A stretch of DNA of 64,000 bases, taken from Roseomonas sp. GTDB taxonomy: Bacteria; Pseudomonadota; Alphaproteobacteria; Acetobacterales; Acetobacteraceae. Shown in pieces: positions 1 through 9,247 of this stretch. How positions within the stretch are numbered: position 1 is the stretch's first letter; the number at the start of each line of letters is the position of its first letter. A program made the position numbers and the translations under genes. The DNA is taken from the NCBI GenBank assembly GCA_020249285.1, contig JADCFX010000032.1:62001-126000 (forward strand). The letters are read 5' to 3'. The notes below the pieces were generated by a model that saw nothing but the letters and a program-made list of their open reading frames with translations, had not been told where the DNA came from and searched no databases.

Positions 1-146
1 CGGTGGCTTTAGATGCGGAGGGCATGCCGCGCGCCGTTCAGATTGTGGCGCCGCTTTACAAAGATGATCTGGCGCTGCGCGGGGCGCGGGCCTTGGAACG
101 CGCGGCGAGCCTGCCTCTGGCAAATCCCGCAGAAAGCGCTACCTGA
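1..146 (+). CDS. Amidase, C-terminal fragment (5' end outside window)
   Basis: The reading frame is open from base 3 to a TGA at 144-146 and gives the tail of a protein whose 5' part lies outside the window. The segment PRAVQIVAPLYKDDLALRGA resembles the C-terminus of amidase-signature enzymes, where a G-V-Q-[IL]-V-[GA] strand is followed by a D-x-x-L-R helix. Amidases hydrolyse amide bonds with a Ser-Ser-Lys triad, which is not visible here. The gene lies 27 bp upstream of an FAH-family hydrolase on the same strand, so the two may share a catabolic operon. The family call rests on about 47 residues. Confidence 0.55.
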   Translation, partial: VALDAEGMPRAVQIVAPLYKDDLALRGARALERAASLPLANPAESAT

Positions 147-173
147 CTCAGCGAAAGTCAAAAGGATGAACTG

Positions 174-1049
174 ATGCGTTTGGTCACTTTCTCGGATGCC
201 GCCGGTGTGCGGATCGGTGCGCTGGATGAAGCGGGCGCGCTGCGCGACATTACCGCCGTCGCCCCTGCCCTGCCGCGTGATATGATAGGCCTGATTGCCG
301 CGGGGCATTCGGCTCTGGCCTTGGCGCGGGATGCGCTTGGCAAGGCGCCGGTGGTGCATGGGGCGAAGATCCTGGCCCCCATTCAGCGCCCGCCGAAGAA
401 CGTGTTCTGCGTTGGCAAGAATTACCATGAACACGCCAAGGAATTCGCGGGATCGGGCTTTGATGGCGGGGCCAAGGATGTGGTGCCGCCCTTCCCGGTT
501 GTATTCTCCAAACCGCACACCGCCATCATCGCGACGGGCGAACCCATCCTGAGCCAATTGGACCCGACCGGCGGGCTTGATTACGAAGGCGAATTGGCGA
601 TTGTGATCGGCACGGGCGGGCGCGGCATTTCCAAATCTGCCGCTTTGTCGCATGTGGTTGGCTATACCATCATCAATGATGTGACCGCGCGGCATTTGCA
701 AAAGCGCCATAGCCAATGGGTGCTTGGCAAGGGGCTGGATAGTTTCTGCCCCATGGGTCCCGCCATCCTGACCGCGGATGAAGCGCCTGATCCGACAAAA
801 CTTCGCCTGATTACGCATGTGAATGGCGAAAAGCGTCAGGATGCGCTGGTCGCGGATTTGATCTTTGACGTGCCCACGCTGATTGAAGCGATCAGCGCCG
901 CCATCACGCTGGAACCAGGCGATGTGATTGCCACCGGCACGCCGGTTGGCGTTGGCATTGGCTTCACCCCACCGAAATTCCTGCAAAAAGGCGATGTGGT
1001 GCGTATTGAAATCAGCGGGATTGGCGTTTTGGAAAATCCCGTAGCGTAA
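174..1049 (+). CDS. Fumarylacetoacetate hydrolase (FAH) family protein
   Basis: This 291-residue protein belongs to the FAH superfamily, cytosolic metal-dependent enzymes that cleave C-C bonds or isomerise or decarboxylate 2-oxo acids in ring-degradation pathways. The GKNY motif is at 81-84. The metal ligands are visible as E138 and E140 in DYEGELAIVIG and D169 in NDVTAR, and the PVGVGIG segment near the C-terminus is typical. An AAAGGA ribosome site lies about 8 bases before the ATG. It follows an amidase tail and precedes a Bug binding protein, so a catabolic role for an acid imported by that system is likely. The exact substrate cannot be read from the sequence. Confidence 0.88.
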   Translation: MRLVTFSDAAGVRIGALDEAGALRDITAVAPALPRDMIGLIAAGHSALALARDALGKAPVVHGAKILAPIQRPPKNVFCVGKNYHEHAKEFAGSGFDGGAKDVVPPFPVVFSKPHTAIIATGEPILSQLDPTGGLDYEGELAIVIGTGGRGISKSAALSHVVGYTIINDVTARHLQKRHSQWVLGKGLDSFCPMGPAILTADEAPDPTKLRLITHVNGEKRQDALVADLIFDVPTLIEAISAAITLEPGDVIATGTPVGVGIGFTPPKFLQKGDVVRIEISGIGVLENPVA

Positions 1050-1074
1050 ACAAGAAAAACAGGGAGAAATAAAC

Positions 1075-2046
1075 ATGCAAAGACGCAGTCTTTTGGTCGG
1101 AGCCACCGCGTTTCCCTTCGCCATGCCGGCCTTAGCGCAGGAAAATTTCCCATCCCGCGCCGTTTCCATCGTGGTTGCCTTCCCGCCTGGCGGACAGGCC
1201 GATGTGGTGGGCCGCCCTGCGGCTGCCACGCTAGAGAGGATTTGGCGCGTGCCGGTGCCGATCACTAATCGCGGTGGCGCGGCGGGCGAGATTGGCAATG
1301 GGTTCGTCGCGCGTAGCACGCCCGATGGCTATACGCTGCTCATGGGTCTTTCTTCCATGACCTTCCTGCCGGAAGCCGCCCGCATCAATGGCCGTACGCC
1401 GGCTTATACGCCCGATATGCTGACGCCGATTGCGTTGTTTTCCGCTGATCCCACCGTGCTGGTGGTGCCGGCATCAAGCCCCATTCGCACCATTGAGGAA
1501 TTCATCGCCGAAGCCAAAGCGAAGCCCGGGCAGATCGCCTATTCCTCTGCCGGCAATTACTCCGCTTTGCATGTGCCGATGGCGATGCTGTCACAGGCGG
1601 CGGGGATTGAGATGCTGCATGTGCCCTTCCAAGGCGGCGGCCCGGCGCTGACCGCGATTTTGAGCGGGCAGGTTCAGGCGCTTTCCTCAGGCCCCGGGCC
1701 TGTCGCGCAGCATGTGCGTGATGGTCGGCTGCGCGCGCTGGCCACCTGGGGGCGCCAGCGGCTCAAGGGCTTTGAGGATGTGCCGACGCTGGTGGAAAAG
1801 GGTTTTGCGGATGTGGAATTCTACATCTGGGTTGGGCTTTTCGCGCCCGCCGGCACGCCGCCCGCGATCATTGAACGCATCCGCGACGCATCACGGCAAG
1901 TGGCGCAGGATGCAGATTTTCAACGCATCATGGCCGGCAGCGGCAATACACTCGATTTCCGCGACGGCGATGCCTTCCGACGCTTTTTTGATGAGGATTC
2001 GGCGAGGTTGCTCCGCGTCATCCGTGCGCTGGGCAAGATTGAATAG
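1075..2046 (+). CDS. Bug/TctC-family tripartite tricarboxylate transporter substrate-binding protein
   Basis: This is a periplasmic solute-binding protein of 323 residues. The N-terminus has a twin-arginine-like signal (MQRRSLLVG) and a cleavage site at ALA-QE near residue 22. The core then shows the Bug fold landmarks: a VAFPPGGQADVVGR ligand loop, NRGGAAG, PDGYTLL, and a late FAPAGTPP segment. Bug proteins bind carboxylates and normally feed TctA/TctB permeases, but none is encoded nearby. The ATG is preceded by AGGGAG. It is co-directional with the FAH hydrolase 25 bp upstream and the M20 peptidase downstream, so it may capture the substrate of those enzymes. The ligand is unknown. Confidence 0.92.
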   Translation: MQRRSLLVGATAFPFAMPALAQENFPSRAVSIVVAFPPGGQADVVGRPAAATLERIWRVPVPITNRGGAAGEIGNGFVARSTPDGYTLLMGLSSMTFLPEAARINGRTPAYTPDMLTPIALFSADPTVLVVPASSPIRTIEEFIAEAKAKPGQIAYSSAGNYSALHVPMAMLSQAAGIEMLHVPFQGGGPALTAILSGQVQALSSGPGPVAQHVRDGRLRALATWGRQRLKGFEDVPTLVEKGFADVEFYIWVGLFAPAGTPPAIIERIRDASRQVAQDADFQRIMAGSGNTLDFRDGDAFRRFFDEDSARLLRVIRALGKIE

Positions 2047-2111
2047 CTCTCTTGCCCAGGCACGCACTCTGACGCAGGCTTGGGTCTTGTTTTGACAATG
2101 TTGAGGATAGC

Positions 2112-3290
2112 ATGACCACCGAAGCCCAAATCACCGCCTGGCTTGCCACGCAACAGGAAGCCATGATCGCTGAGCTCAAGGAAATGGTGAATATTGATGG
2201 CGGTTCCTATGACAAGGCGGGCGTGGATCGCACCGGCGCTCAGGTGAAACGCTTTCTTGAAGGGCATGGCATCGCGGTGGAGGTGATACCGCGCGAAAAA
2301 CATGGCGATTGCCTGCGCGGTATTGTCCCAGGCGCGCATGAAATCGCTTCCGGCAATCAGCAGAAGAACATCGTGCTGATGGGGCATCGGGACACGGTTT
2401 TCCCGAAGGGAGAACCGGAACGCCGACCTTTCACCATACAGGGCAATATCGCCTATGGGCCAGGTGTGGCCGATATGAAGGCCGGCATTGTGATGAATAT
2501 GTTTGTGCTCGCCGCCTTCCATAAATTCGGCGGCGCGCCGGGGCCGCTGGTTGGGCTTTTCACCGGCGATGAGGAAATCGGCAGCCCCGAAGGCCGCCCG
2601 GTGATTGAAAATGAAGCCCGCAGCGCGCGGGTGGTCTTCAATAGCGAACCAGGTCGGCCTTCCGGCAATGTCGTGACCGGGCGCAAGGGTGGCGTGTTCT
2701 CTGTAGTGGATATTGAAGGCAAGGCCGCGCATTCCGGCGGCAATTTCGAAGCCGGCATCAGCGCCATTGGGGAGGCCGCGCAGAAGATCGTCGCCATTCA
2801 TGCGCTGACCGACCTCAAGCGCGGCATTACGCTGAATGTTGGCTTGGTGAGCGGTGGGCAAAGCGTGAATACCGTCGCCCCCGCCTGCCAATTCCAGATT
2901 GATTTGCGTTACGTTGAATTAGCGGATCGGGATGAGGTTGTGGGCAAGCTGCACGACATTGTCGCGAAATCCTTCGTCCCTGGCACCAAGGCCAAGCTGG
3001 TCATCAAGGGCGAATTCCTGCCCCTGAATGCAACACCGGCCAGCGAGCGTGTTTTCGCGCTTTATCAGGGCGCGGCCACGGATAGCGGCTTGAAGGTGGG
3101 CGGCGAGTTTTCCGGCGGCTGCGCCGATAGCGGCTTTACCGCGGCCATTGGCGCGCCCACGATTTGCGCGGTCGGCCCCGTGGGGGGCAAGGCGCATAGC
3201 CCAGAGGAATATCTGGAAATTGACAGCATGATCCCGCGCGCCCAGGCCATGGCGCGCGCCATCATGCGGCTTGAAAAGGCGGGGCTATAA
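2112..3290 (+). CDS. M20 family metallopeptidase (glutamate carboxypeptidase-like)
   Basis: This 392-residue cytosolic dinuclear zinc hydrolase resembles carboxypeptidase G2. The metal-site landmarks are present: GHRDTVFP with H92 and D94, ADMKAG with bridging D121, the general-base pair in TGDEEIGSP (E154/E155), and a C-terminal GKAHSPEEY histidine. The central dimerisation domain begins near residue 190 (GRKGGVFSV). Members remove C-terminal glutamate or hydrolyse N-acyl amino acids. No signal peptide is visible. It lies 65 bp after a Bug binding protein on the same strand, so a pairing in uptake and hydrolysis of an amide is plausible. Confidence 0.88.
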   Translation: MTTEAQITAWLATQQEAMIAELKEMVNIDGGSYDKAGVDRTGAQVKRFLEGHGIAVEVIPREKHGDCLRGIVPGAHEIASGNQQKNIVLMGHRDTVFPKGEPERRPFTIQGNIAYGPGVADMKAGIVMNMFVLAAFHKFGGAPGPLVGLFTGDEEIGSPEGRPVIENEARSARVVFNSEPGRPSGNVVTGRKGGVFSVVDIEGKAAHSGGNFEAGISAIGEAAQKIVAIHALTDLKRGITLNVGLVSGGQSVNTVAPACQFQIDLRYVELADRDEVVGKLHDIVAKSFVPGTKAKLVIKGEFLPLNATPASERVFALYQGAATDSGLKVGGEFSGGCADSGFTAAIGAPTICAVGPVGGKAHSPEEYLEIDSMIPRAQAMARAIMRLEKAGL

Positions 3291-3302
3291 CAGCCCCTGC
3301 CC

Positions 3303-4274
3303 TTACCCTACGCGCCAGGGGCGCACCTGCCAAAGCTGCTTCAGCCGATCATCCACGGATTGCGCAAAGGCGCGGTATTCAGCACCGACAAGGGTATTGA
3401 GCGGCATGAAGTTGCGCGCCGCTTCGCGCTTGAAATTCTCATCGGCCAGCGCAGTGCGGAAGGCCGCTTCAAGACGCGCTACAATGGCGGGCGGCATATT
3501 GGGCGGGCCAACAATGCCGCGGCTGGCGCCATGGACAATATCAAAACCCAATTCGCGGAAGGTCGGCACATCGGCCGCTTCCGGCTGGCGTGCCGCGGCG
3601 GCTTGCGCCAGCATGCGCACCTTGCCTTCACGCGCCAATTGGATCGCATCATTCACATTGATTGCCGCGACATCCATGTTACCGCCGAGCAATTGCGGAA
3701 TAAGCGGCGCGGCGCCGGCAAAGGGCACCTGGATCATCGGCCTAAGCCCTGCCAGGGCTTCAAAATGCAGCACGAAAAGATGGTCATCACTGCCAATGCC
3801 CGTGGTGGCATAGGTAATCTGTTCTGGCCGAGCCTTCGCCGCCGCCACCAAATCCTGCAAGGACTTTAGCGGGCTATCGGCGCGCACGTAAAAGCAATTG
3901 GCGTCTTCGACGATATTGCAGATGAAGGTGAAATCCATGGCGCGGTAACGCACCTGGCGTTCCAGAGGAATGGCATTATGCGCGGGGATGGTGGTGGCGC
4001 CGATGGTATAGCCATCAGGCGCCGCGTTGAAGGTCGCTTCAAGACCAATCTGCCCGGCAGCACCCGTGCGGTTGATCGTCACCGGGCGAAGGCCAGGGAT
4101 TTGCGCCGCAATCAGGGGCATCACCAGGCGGGTCATGATATCCACGCCGCCACCGGCGGGGAAAGGCACGATCACTTCCATGGGCTTGTCACCCGGCCAT
4201 GGCGTTTGCGCCTTCGCGATGGCGGGCGCGGCGAGCAAGCCTGCGGATGCCAAAAGACTGCGGCGATTGATCAT
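3303..4274 (-). CDS. Bug/TctC-family substrate-binding protein
   Basis: This 323-residue periplasmic binding protein has a twin-arginine-like signal (MINRRSLLASAG) and likely cleavage after AIAKA. The ligand loop reads VPFPAGGGVDIMTRL, followed by NRTGAAGQIGLE and PDGYTIG. It is clearly paralogous to the next gene on this strand: both share the VPFP-x-GGGVD loop, a GSDDHL segment, FRELGFD and RGIVGPP. The two were probably made by tandem duplication. No permease gene is adjacent. The ligand is unknown. Confidence 0.92.
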   Translation of the reverse strand: MINRRSLLASAGLLAAPAIAKAQTPWPGDKPMEVIVPFPAGGGVDIMTRLVMPLIAAQIPGLRPVTINRTGAAGQIGLEATFNAAPDGYTIGATTIPAHNAIPLERQVRYRAMDFTFICNIVEDANCFYVRADSPLKSLQDLVAAAKARPEQITYATTGIGSDDHLFVLHFEALAGLRPMIQVPFAGAAPLIPQLLGGNMDVAAINVNDAIQLAREGKVRMLAQAAAARQPEAADVPTFRELGFDIVHGASRGIVGPPNMPPAIVARLEAAFRTALADENFKREAARNFMPLNTLVGAEYRAFAQSVDDRLKQLWQVRPWRVG

Positions 4275-4338
4275 GATTTCCCTCCCAGATTATGGATCTC
4301 AGCCTAAGCGCTCATGGCTGGCGCTTGCAACTCACTGA

Positions 4339-5310
4339 TCAACGCTTCCAGGGCCTGCGCGCGAAAAGGGCGCGCACCGCCTCCCCTTCCGCCAGCACCA
4401 TGGCGCGATATTCCGGCCCCACCAGGGGGCGCAACGGCAGGGAAACCTTTTCGGCTTCTTGCGCGAAGCGCGGATCGGCAAGGGTTTCACGAAAGGCGGC
4501 ATCCAGCAGGCGCACCACCTCTGGCGGCAGGCCGGGCGGGCCGACAATGCCGCGCGCGCTGCCAATCACCACATCAAAGCCCAATTCGCGGAAGGTCGGC
4601 ACTTGCGCTGCTGCCGACCAGCGCGAAGGCGATGCCTGCGCAAGGCAGCGAATACGGCCCTCACGCATCAAAACAATTCCCTCGCTCATGTTGAAGGAAG
4701 CGACATCCACCGCGCCAGAGAGCAAATCCCGCTGCACCTGCGCCGTGCCATTGAAGGGCGCGTGCAGTGCGCGGATATTCGCCGCCTCTTCAAGGCCCAG
4801 CAGCACCAGATGGTCATCGGAACCAACGCCAGCGGCGCTGCCAACCGAAAGCGCTTCCGGCTTTTCACGTAACCGCGCAACCAGATCGCCAAGGCTGCGC
4901 AGCGGAGAATTGGCCAGCACCCATAATCCGCAGGCGTCATCAACAATATTGGCGATATAGGTGAATTCCTCGGCCTTCCAGCGTACGGGCCGTTCCAGCG
5001 GCAGGGTCGAGACATTCAAACTGCCAATCGTGCCGAGCGTATAGCCATCTGGCGCCGCGTTGAAAATGGCTTCCATGCCAAGCTGTCCGGAAGCACCGGG
5101 CCGATTGCTGATCACAAAGCGCACACCCGGCAAGCGTGGGGTGACCTGATGCGTCGCGAAACGCGCGACTGCATCCACGCCGCCACCGGGCGGAAATGGG
5201 ACAATCACTTCAATGGCGCGATCCACGGGCCATGCCGCCTTGGCCGATTTGACCCAAGGCATGGCCAAGACGCCACCACCCAATAGAGCCAATTGACGCC
5301 GCCTTAACAT
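4339..5310 (-). CDS. Bug/TctC-family substrate-binding protein (paralogue of the preceding one)
   Basis: The start was placed at 5310 because the signal peptide MLRRRQLALLGGGVLAMPWV begins there and GGGGGATC lies just upstream. A longer frame would add 51 residues with no signal-peptide character. The mature protein shows VPFPPGGGVDAVARF, NRPGASGQLGME, PDGYTLG, GSDDHLVLLG, FRELGFD and RGIVGPP. It is co-directional with the gene at 3303-4274, 64 bp away, and shares its diagnostic segments. It would bind a small carboxylate in the periplasm. No TctA or TctB partner is encoded near it. Confidence 0.9.
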   Translation of the reverse strand: MLRRRQLALLGGGVLAMPWVKSAKAAWPVDRAIEVIVPFPPGGGVDAVARFATHQVTPRLPGVRFVISNRPGASGQLGMEAIFNAAPDGYTLGTIGSLNVSTLPLERPVRWKAEEFTYIANIVDDACGLWVLANSPLRSLGDLVARLREKPEALSVGSAAGVGSDDHLVLLGLEEAANIRALHAPFNGTAQVQRDLLSGAVDVASFNMSEGIVLMREGRIRCLAQASPSRWSAAAQVPTFRELGFDVVIGSARGIVGPPGLPPEVVRLLDAAFRETLADPRFAQEAEKVSLPLRPLVGPEYRAMVLAEGEAVRALFARRPWKR

Positions 5311-5450
5311 GCGATCCCCCCCGGTTTCATTACTTGCCCGCGATGTTAGCGCGTAGGCCGCCAACCGCAAGAAAATTCGCCACGCCTGTTTGCGTCCTGC
5401 GCCGCGCCGTGCATGCTGGTGTAGAGGATGAGTGTTACGGAGCACGGCAG

Positions 5451-5897
5451 ATGGACGACGCAATACGGGCGGAATTCCACGTGGAAGGCCATTGGGCCAT
5501 GGCGCGGCGGCATCGCATTCGCTGGATCCAATGCGACATCTACGCCCATATCAATCACGCCGCCTATTTCACGATGTTTGAGGATATGCGGATTGATTGG
5601 TGGCTTGCCTCGGGCGGGCGCTTCGGGCCGGATGCGGAAGGGCCGGTGGTGGGTTCAATCGAAGCTAAATACCTCCGCCCCGGCCATTTCAATGAGGATG
5701 TGCTGCTGACCGTGCGCGCGGTGAGCTTCCGGCGACGCTCCTTCATCCATGAATACGGGCTGTGGCGCGATGGGCTGCTGTGTTCCGGGCGCGCCGTGTG
5801 CGTGATTGTGAATAACGCAACCGGTGCCAAGGCGCCTATTTCGGATGCGCTGCGCCAATTGATGCTGACCCGTGATCAGGCAGTCGCCGAGGGTTAA
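5451..5897 (+). CDS. Acyl-CoA thioesterase, 4-hydroxybenzoyl-CoA thioesterase (hot-dog) family
   Basis: This 148-residue single hot-dog domain carries the family motif QCDIYAHINHAAYFTMFED, with D29 at the position of the catalytic aspartate and the HIN turn that follows it. Such enzymes hydrolyse acyl-CoA thioesters in the cytosol, usually as tetramers. The ATG at 5451 follows ACGGAG at a suitable distance, and upstream in-frame codons do not look coding. The gene stands alone between two minus-strand Bug genes. The acyl substrate is unknown. Confidence 0.82.
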   Translation: MDDAIRAEFHVEGHWAMARRHRIRWIQCDIYAHINHAAYFTMFEDMRIDWWLASGGRFGPDAEGPVVGSIEAKYLRPGHFNEDVLLTVRAVSFRRRSFIHEYGLWRDGLLCSGRAVCVIVNNATGAKAPISDALRQLMLTRDQAVAEG

Positions 5898-5942
5898 AAA
5901 CCGCACTAGGCCCTTTCGGGCGAAGGTAATCTCAGCCTCCGC

Positions 5943-6926
5943 TCATTCCGCCATAGCGCCGGAAGCGCGTACCAAAGGCCCCCATCTTTCGTAATCCGCC
6001 CTGACCATGGCCGAATAGGCTTCGCGCGAGATGCTACCGGGCGTAGCGTCAAATTCAGCCATGCGCTCCACCACATGGGGTGTCTTCAAAACCGCACTCA
6101 CTTCGCGGTGCAGCCGATCAAGAATGGGCGTGGGCGTTGCGCTTGGCATGGAAAGGCCAAACCAGCCGTAGCTCACCAAATCAAAACCCTGTTCGCGGAA
6201 GGTGGGGATATCGGGGAAGCTTGGGCTGCGCGATTCGCCTGCGATACTGATGGCGCGAACAGAGCCTTGCTTGATGTGTGCCGCAGCGGAAGGAAGGCTG
6301 TCAGACATGCCATGCACTTCGCCACCAATTACGGCCGCCATGGCCGGCCCTGCACCGCGATAGGCCACATGGTTCAGTGTCGCGCCACTGACATTGCCAA
6401 ACAGCACAATCAGCATGTGATTGAGCGAACCGGAGCCTGACGACGCCATGTTCAATCCGCCATTGGTTATCCGGGCAAGCCGCACTAGGTCATTCAGGTT
6501 TTGGGCGGGCACACGGTTATTCGTAACAAACACAAGATGATTGGTCGAAAGCAGCACCACGTGGCTGAAGTCTCGGATCGGATCATATTGCACATTCCGA
6601 TAAAGCGCCGGCCCGATCGCCATGACGGTGCTGGATGCCAGCACCATGGTATAGCCATCGGGTTCGGAACGCGCGACATGGGTGGTTGCGATGGTACCGC
6701 CAGCCCCGGCACGATTCTCCACAATCACCGGCTGCCCCAGGCGTTCCTGCAAACCGGTTGCAACCAGGCGCGCAATTAAATCCGTTGAACCGCCGGGTGC
6801 GAAAGTCACAACCAATCGCAGCGGGCGTGATGGCCAGGCAGGGATGATGCTTGGCTGAGCCAGTGAAGCTGGCGCTGCGGCCATGCCGCCAAGCCCAATC
6901 ATTGCTGTCCGACGGGTCATAGCCAT
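5943..6926 (-). CDS. Bug/TctC-family substrate-binding protein
   Basis: This 327-residue exported protein has a signal MAMTRRTAMIGLGGMAAAPA with a twin arginine. The ligand loop VTFAPGGSTDLIARL, NRAGAGGTIATTHVA, PDGYTMVLA and a terminal RADYERWGPLVR are all typical of Bug proteins. GGAGGAGG lies about ten bases before the ATG; a second ATG six bases later is also possible. It diverges from the acyl-CoA synthetase gene at 7100, so a regulatory region for both should lie in 6927-7099. It is the fourth orphan Bug protein in 6 kb. Confidence 0.92.
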   Translation of the reverse strand: MAMTRRTAMIGLGGMAAAPASLAQPSIIPAWPSRPLRLVVTFAPGGSTDLIARLVATGLQERLGQPVIVENRAGAGGTIATTHVARSEPDGYTMVLASSTVMAIGPALYRNVQYDPIRDFSHVVLLSTNHLVFVTNNRVPAQNLNDLVRLARITNGGLNMASSGSGSLNHMLIVLFGNVSGATLNHVAYRGAGPAMAAVIGGEVHGMSDSLPSAAAHIKQGSVRAISIAGESRSPSFPDIPTFREQGFDLVSYGWFGLSMPSATPTPILDRLHREVSAVLKTPHVVERMAEFDATPGSISREAYSAMVRADYERWGPLVRASGAMAE

Positions 6927-7099
6927 GGCGTGGCACCTCCTCCGGCTTCAGCGCCAGGCCGCCAGGGCCTTTCCGCGCCATTGTCTTGTGCAGCCTGAAA
7001 GCTCTGACGCGACGCGTCAACTGACCCCTATGGTGCAAGCCTTGCGGCAATGCCTATGCTTCACCCTGAGACGGCAATGCCGCATGAGGGAGAAACACC

Positions 7100-9247
7100 T
7101 TGCTTCCAGACTATTTTCTGAACCCCAGAAGCATCGCCGTTATTGGAGCTTCCGAAGGTAGTGCCAAAATCGGCGGCAAGATCATGGCGACGCTCATTTC
7201 CTGCGGCTATGAAGGGCGGCTTCTGCCTATCAATCCACGCGGTGGCCTTCTGCATGGGCTGCCAGCTTTCAGATCCATTGCAGAAGCTCCGGGCCCGATT
7301 GATCTGGCCTTGATCGCTGTCCCCGCGCCCATCGTTGCACAGGCTGTGGCTGAATGCGCGGCGGCGGGGATTGCGGGCGCCATTGTCTTCAGCTCCGGCT
7401 TTGGAGAAGCGGGCGCCGAAGGCGCTGCCTTGCAGCGGGATTTGCGCGCGGTGATTGAACGGACCGGCATTCGCGTGGCAGGCCCCAATGCGGAAGGATT
7501 CTTCAATATCCGCGCCAAGATCGCGCCCACTTTCAGCCCGGCGGTTCATGTCAAAAGCATCGCCGGCCCCCTTGGGCGCGATATCAGCGTGGTTGCGCAA
7601 AGTGGCGGGCTTGGCTTTGCGCTGTTCAATCGCGGCGCGGCGCAAGGGCTTTCCTTCGGCACTATCGTCAGTGTCGGCAATCAGGTTGACCTGGATCTAG
7701 CAGCCTTCGCGCATCATTTGATCGAGGATGAAGGCACGGCAGCTTTGCTCCTTTATCTGGAAAGTTTCACGCGGCCAGATGCGTTCTTGGCCATGGCCAA
7801 GGAGGCGGCGCGGCGCGGCAAGCCGGTGATCCTTGGCAAGGCAGGGCGTTCGGATGCGGGACGCCGGGCAGCGGCTTCCCATACTGGTGCGCTTGGCGGC
7901 GAAGATGCCGCATGTGATGCGATGCTGGCGCGCCATGGCGTGCTGCGCGGGGATGATCAGGATGAATTGCTGGATATTGCCGCGGGCCTGGTGAAGCATA
8001 GCCTGCCTGCAGGCCGACGCGTGGCAGTGATTTCCCCTTCAGGGGGCACGGGGGTTTGGTTGGCCGATGCCTGCGCGCGCTTCGGGCTGGAAGTGCCGGA
8101 AATTGATCCGGAACGGCAAGCGCGCCTGCGCGCCATCATGCCCGCCTATGGATCGCCGGTGAACCCCGTTGACCTTACGGGCCAAGGCGCCGGCGGTGGC
8201 CAGGGTGCCGCGAGCTTCGTTGATGCGCTAAAAATTCTTTATGATGCGCCCTATCTCGATGCCTTCATCCTGGCGGGTTCCTTCGCGCATGAGGCACGGT
8301 TGAAGCGCGAAGGTGAAGCAATTCGTGATTTCGCGCGCGGGCCAAAGCCCGTCCTGCTGCATAGCTATACGCTGGTATCGGATGCTTCCCGATCCATTCT
8401 GGAAGGGCTCGGGCTGCATTGTTTCGCGACTGGCTCCGGCACGGTGCGTGCGCTGGCCGGCATGGCGCAGTATCACGATTTTCTGGAAACAACGCGCCCT
8501 GCCCTGCTTGCGCCGCCAAAGCCTTTGACCTTGGCGCCCGAAGCCGCTGCCATGATGAAAGGTCGGCAGGGTATGCTTGCCGAATATGAGGCGAAAGCAT
8601 TGCTGCGCGCCGCCGGCATCGCCATGCCCCGCGACATCATTGCCCGCAACGCGGCCGAGGCAGCGGTCGCCCAAACCGCCTTCGGGGTGCCAGTCGCGCT
8701 CAAGATTCAATCGCCCGATATTCCACACAAGACCGAAGCAGGCGGTGTTGCCCTGAATATTCAGGATGCCGCTGCGGCGAGTGCCGCTTTTGATCGCATC
8801 ATGGCCGCAAGCAGGGAATATGCGCCGGAAGCCGATCTGCACGGTGTCTTGGTGCAGCCCATGGCGGCGCCTGGCATTGAGATGATTCTGGGCGTGACGC
8901 GCGACCGGGATTTCGGCGCGACGCTTATGGTCGGCTTTGGTGGCGTGCATGTTGAGGTGCTGCGCGATATTGTCTTTGCACCTGCCCCGGTTTCACCCAG
9001 CGAAGCCCATGCCATGCTGCGTCGGCTGCGCGCCTTTCCTTTGCTGGAAGGTGTGCGTGGCGGCGCCGCGGCGGATATTGATGCACTGGTCGCGCTGATC
9101 ACTCATGTTTCCGAAATTGCTGCTGCCATGGGCGAAAACTTGCAAGAACTCGATCTCAATCCAGTATTGGTGCATCCTGACGGCCAAGGATGCAGCCTAT
9201 TGGATGCATTGATCCTTTTATCGTCCGAAACGGAGGAAGCCGCATGA
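7100..9247 (+). CDS. Acetate--CoA ligase family protein (NDP-forming acyl-CoA synthetase)
   Basis: At 715 residues this is a fused alpha/beta NDP-forming acyl-CoA synthetase. The CoA-binding Rossmann domain is at about 1-130 (RSIAVIGASEG). A succinyl-CoA-synthetase-like domain follows with H261 in SHTGALGG, the likely phospho-histidine region, and an ATP-grasp domain starts near 490 (EYEAKALLRAAG) and ends with LDLNPVLV. The start is TTG, chosen because GAGGGAG lies 8 bases upstream and the CoA-binding domain begins at residue 10. The stop overlaps the following enoyl-CoA hydratase start (ATGA). The pair suggests activation and then hydration of an acid. The substrate is unknown. Confidence 0.88.
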   Translation: MLPDYFLNPRSIAVIGASEGSAKIGGKIMATLISCGYEGRLLPINPRGGLLHGLPAFRSIAEAPGPIDLALIAVPAPIVAQAVAECAAAGIAGAIVFSSGFGEAGAEGAALQRDLRAVIERTGIRVAGPNAEGFFNIRAKIAPTFSPAVHVKSIAGPLGRDISVVAQSGGLGFALFNRGAAQGLSFGTIVSVGNQVDLDLAAFAHHLIEDEGTAALLLYLESFTRPDAFLAMAKEAARRGKPVILGKAGRSDAGRRAAASHTGALGGEDAACDAMLARHGVLRGDDQDELLDIAAGLVKHSLPAGRRVAVISPSGGTGVWLADACARFGLEVPEIDPERQARLRAIMPAYGSPVNPVDLTGQGAGGGQGAASFVDALKILYDAPYLDAFILAGSFAHEARLKREGEAIRDFARGPKPVLLHSYTLVSDASRSILEGLGLHCFATGSGTVRALAGMAQYHDFLETTRPALLAPPKPLTLAPEAAAMMKGRQGMLAEYEAKALLRAAGIAMPRDIIARNAAEAAVAQTAFGVPVALKIQSPDIPHKTEAGGVALNIQDAAAASAAFDRIMAASREYAPEADLHGVLVQPMAAPGIEMILGVTRDRDFGATLMVGFGGVHVEVLRDIVFAPAPVSPSEAHAMLRRLRAFPLLEGVRGGAAADIDALVALITHVSEIAAAMGENLQELDLNPVLVHPDGQGCSLLDALILLSSETEEAA

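Noticed and set aside
9..1319. A 436-codon minus-strand frame over the FAH and Bug genes
   Set aside because: Both plus-strand genes have clear family motifs and ribosome sites; the antisense product has low-complexity composition.
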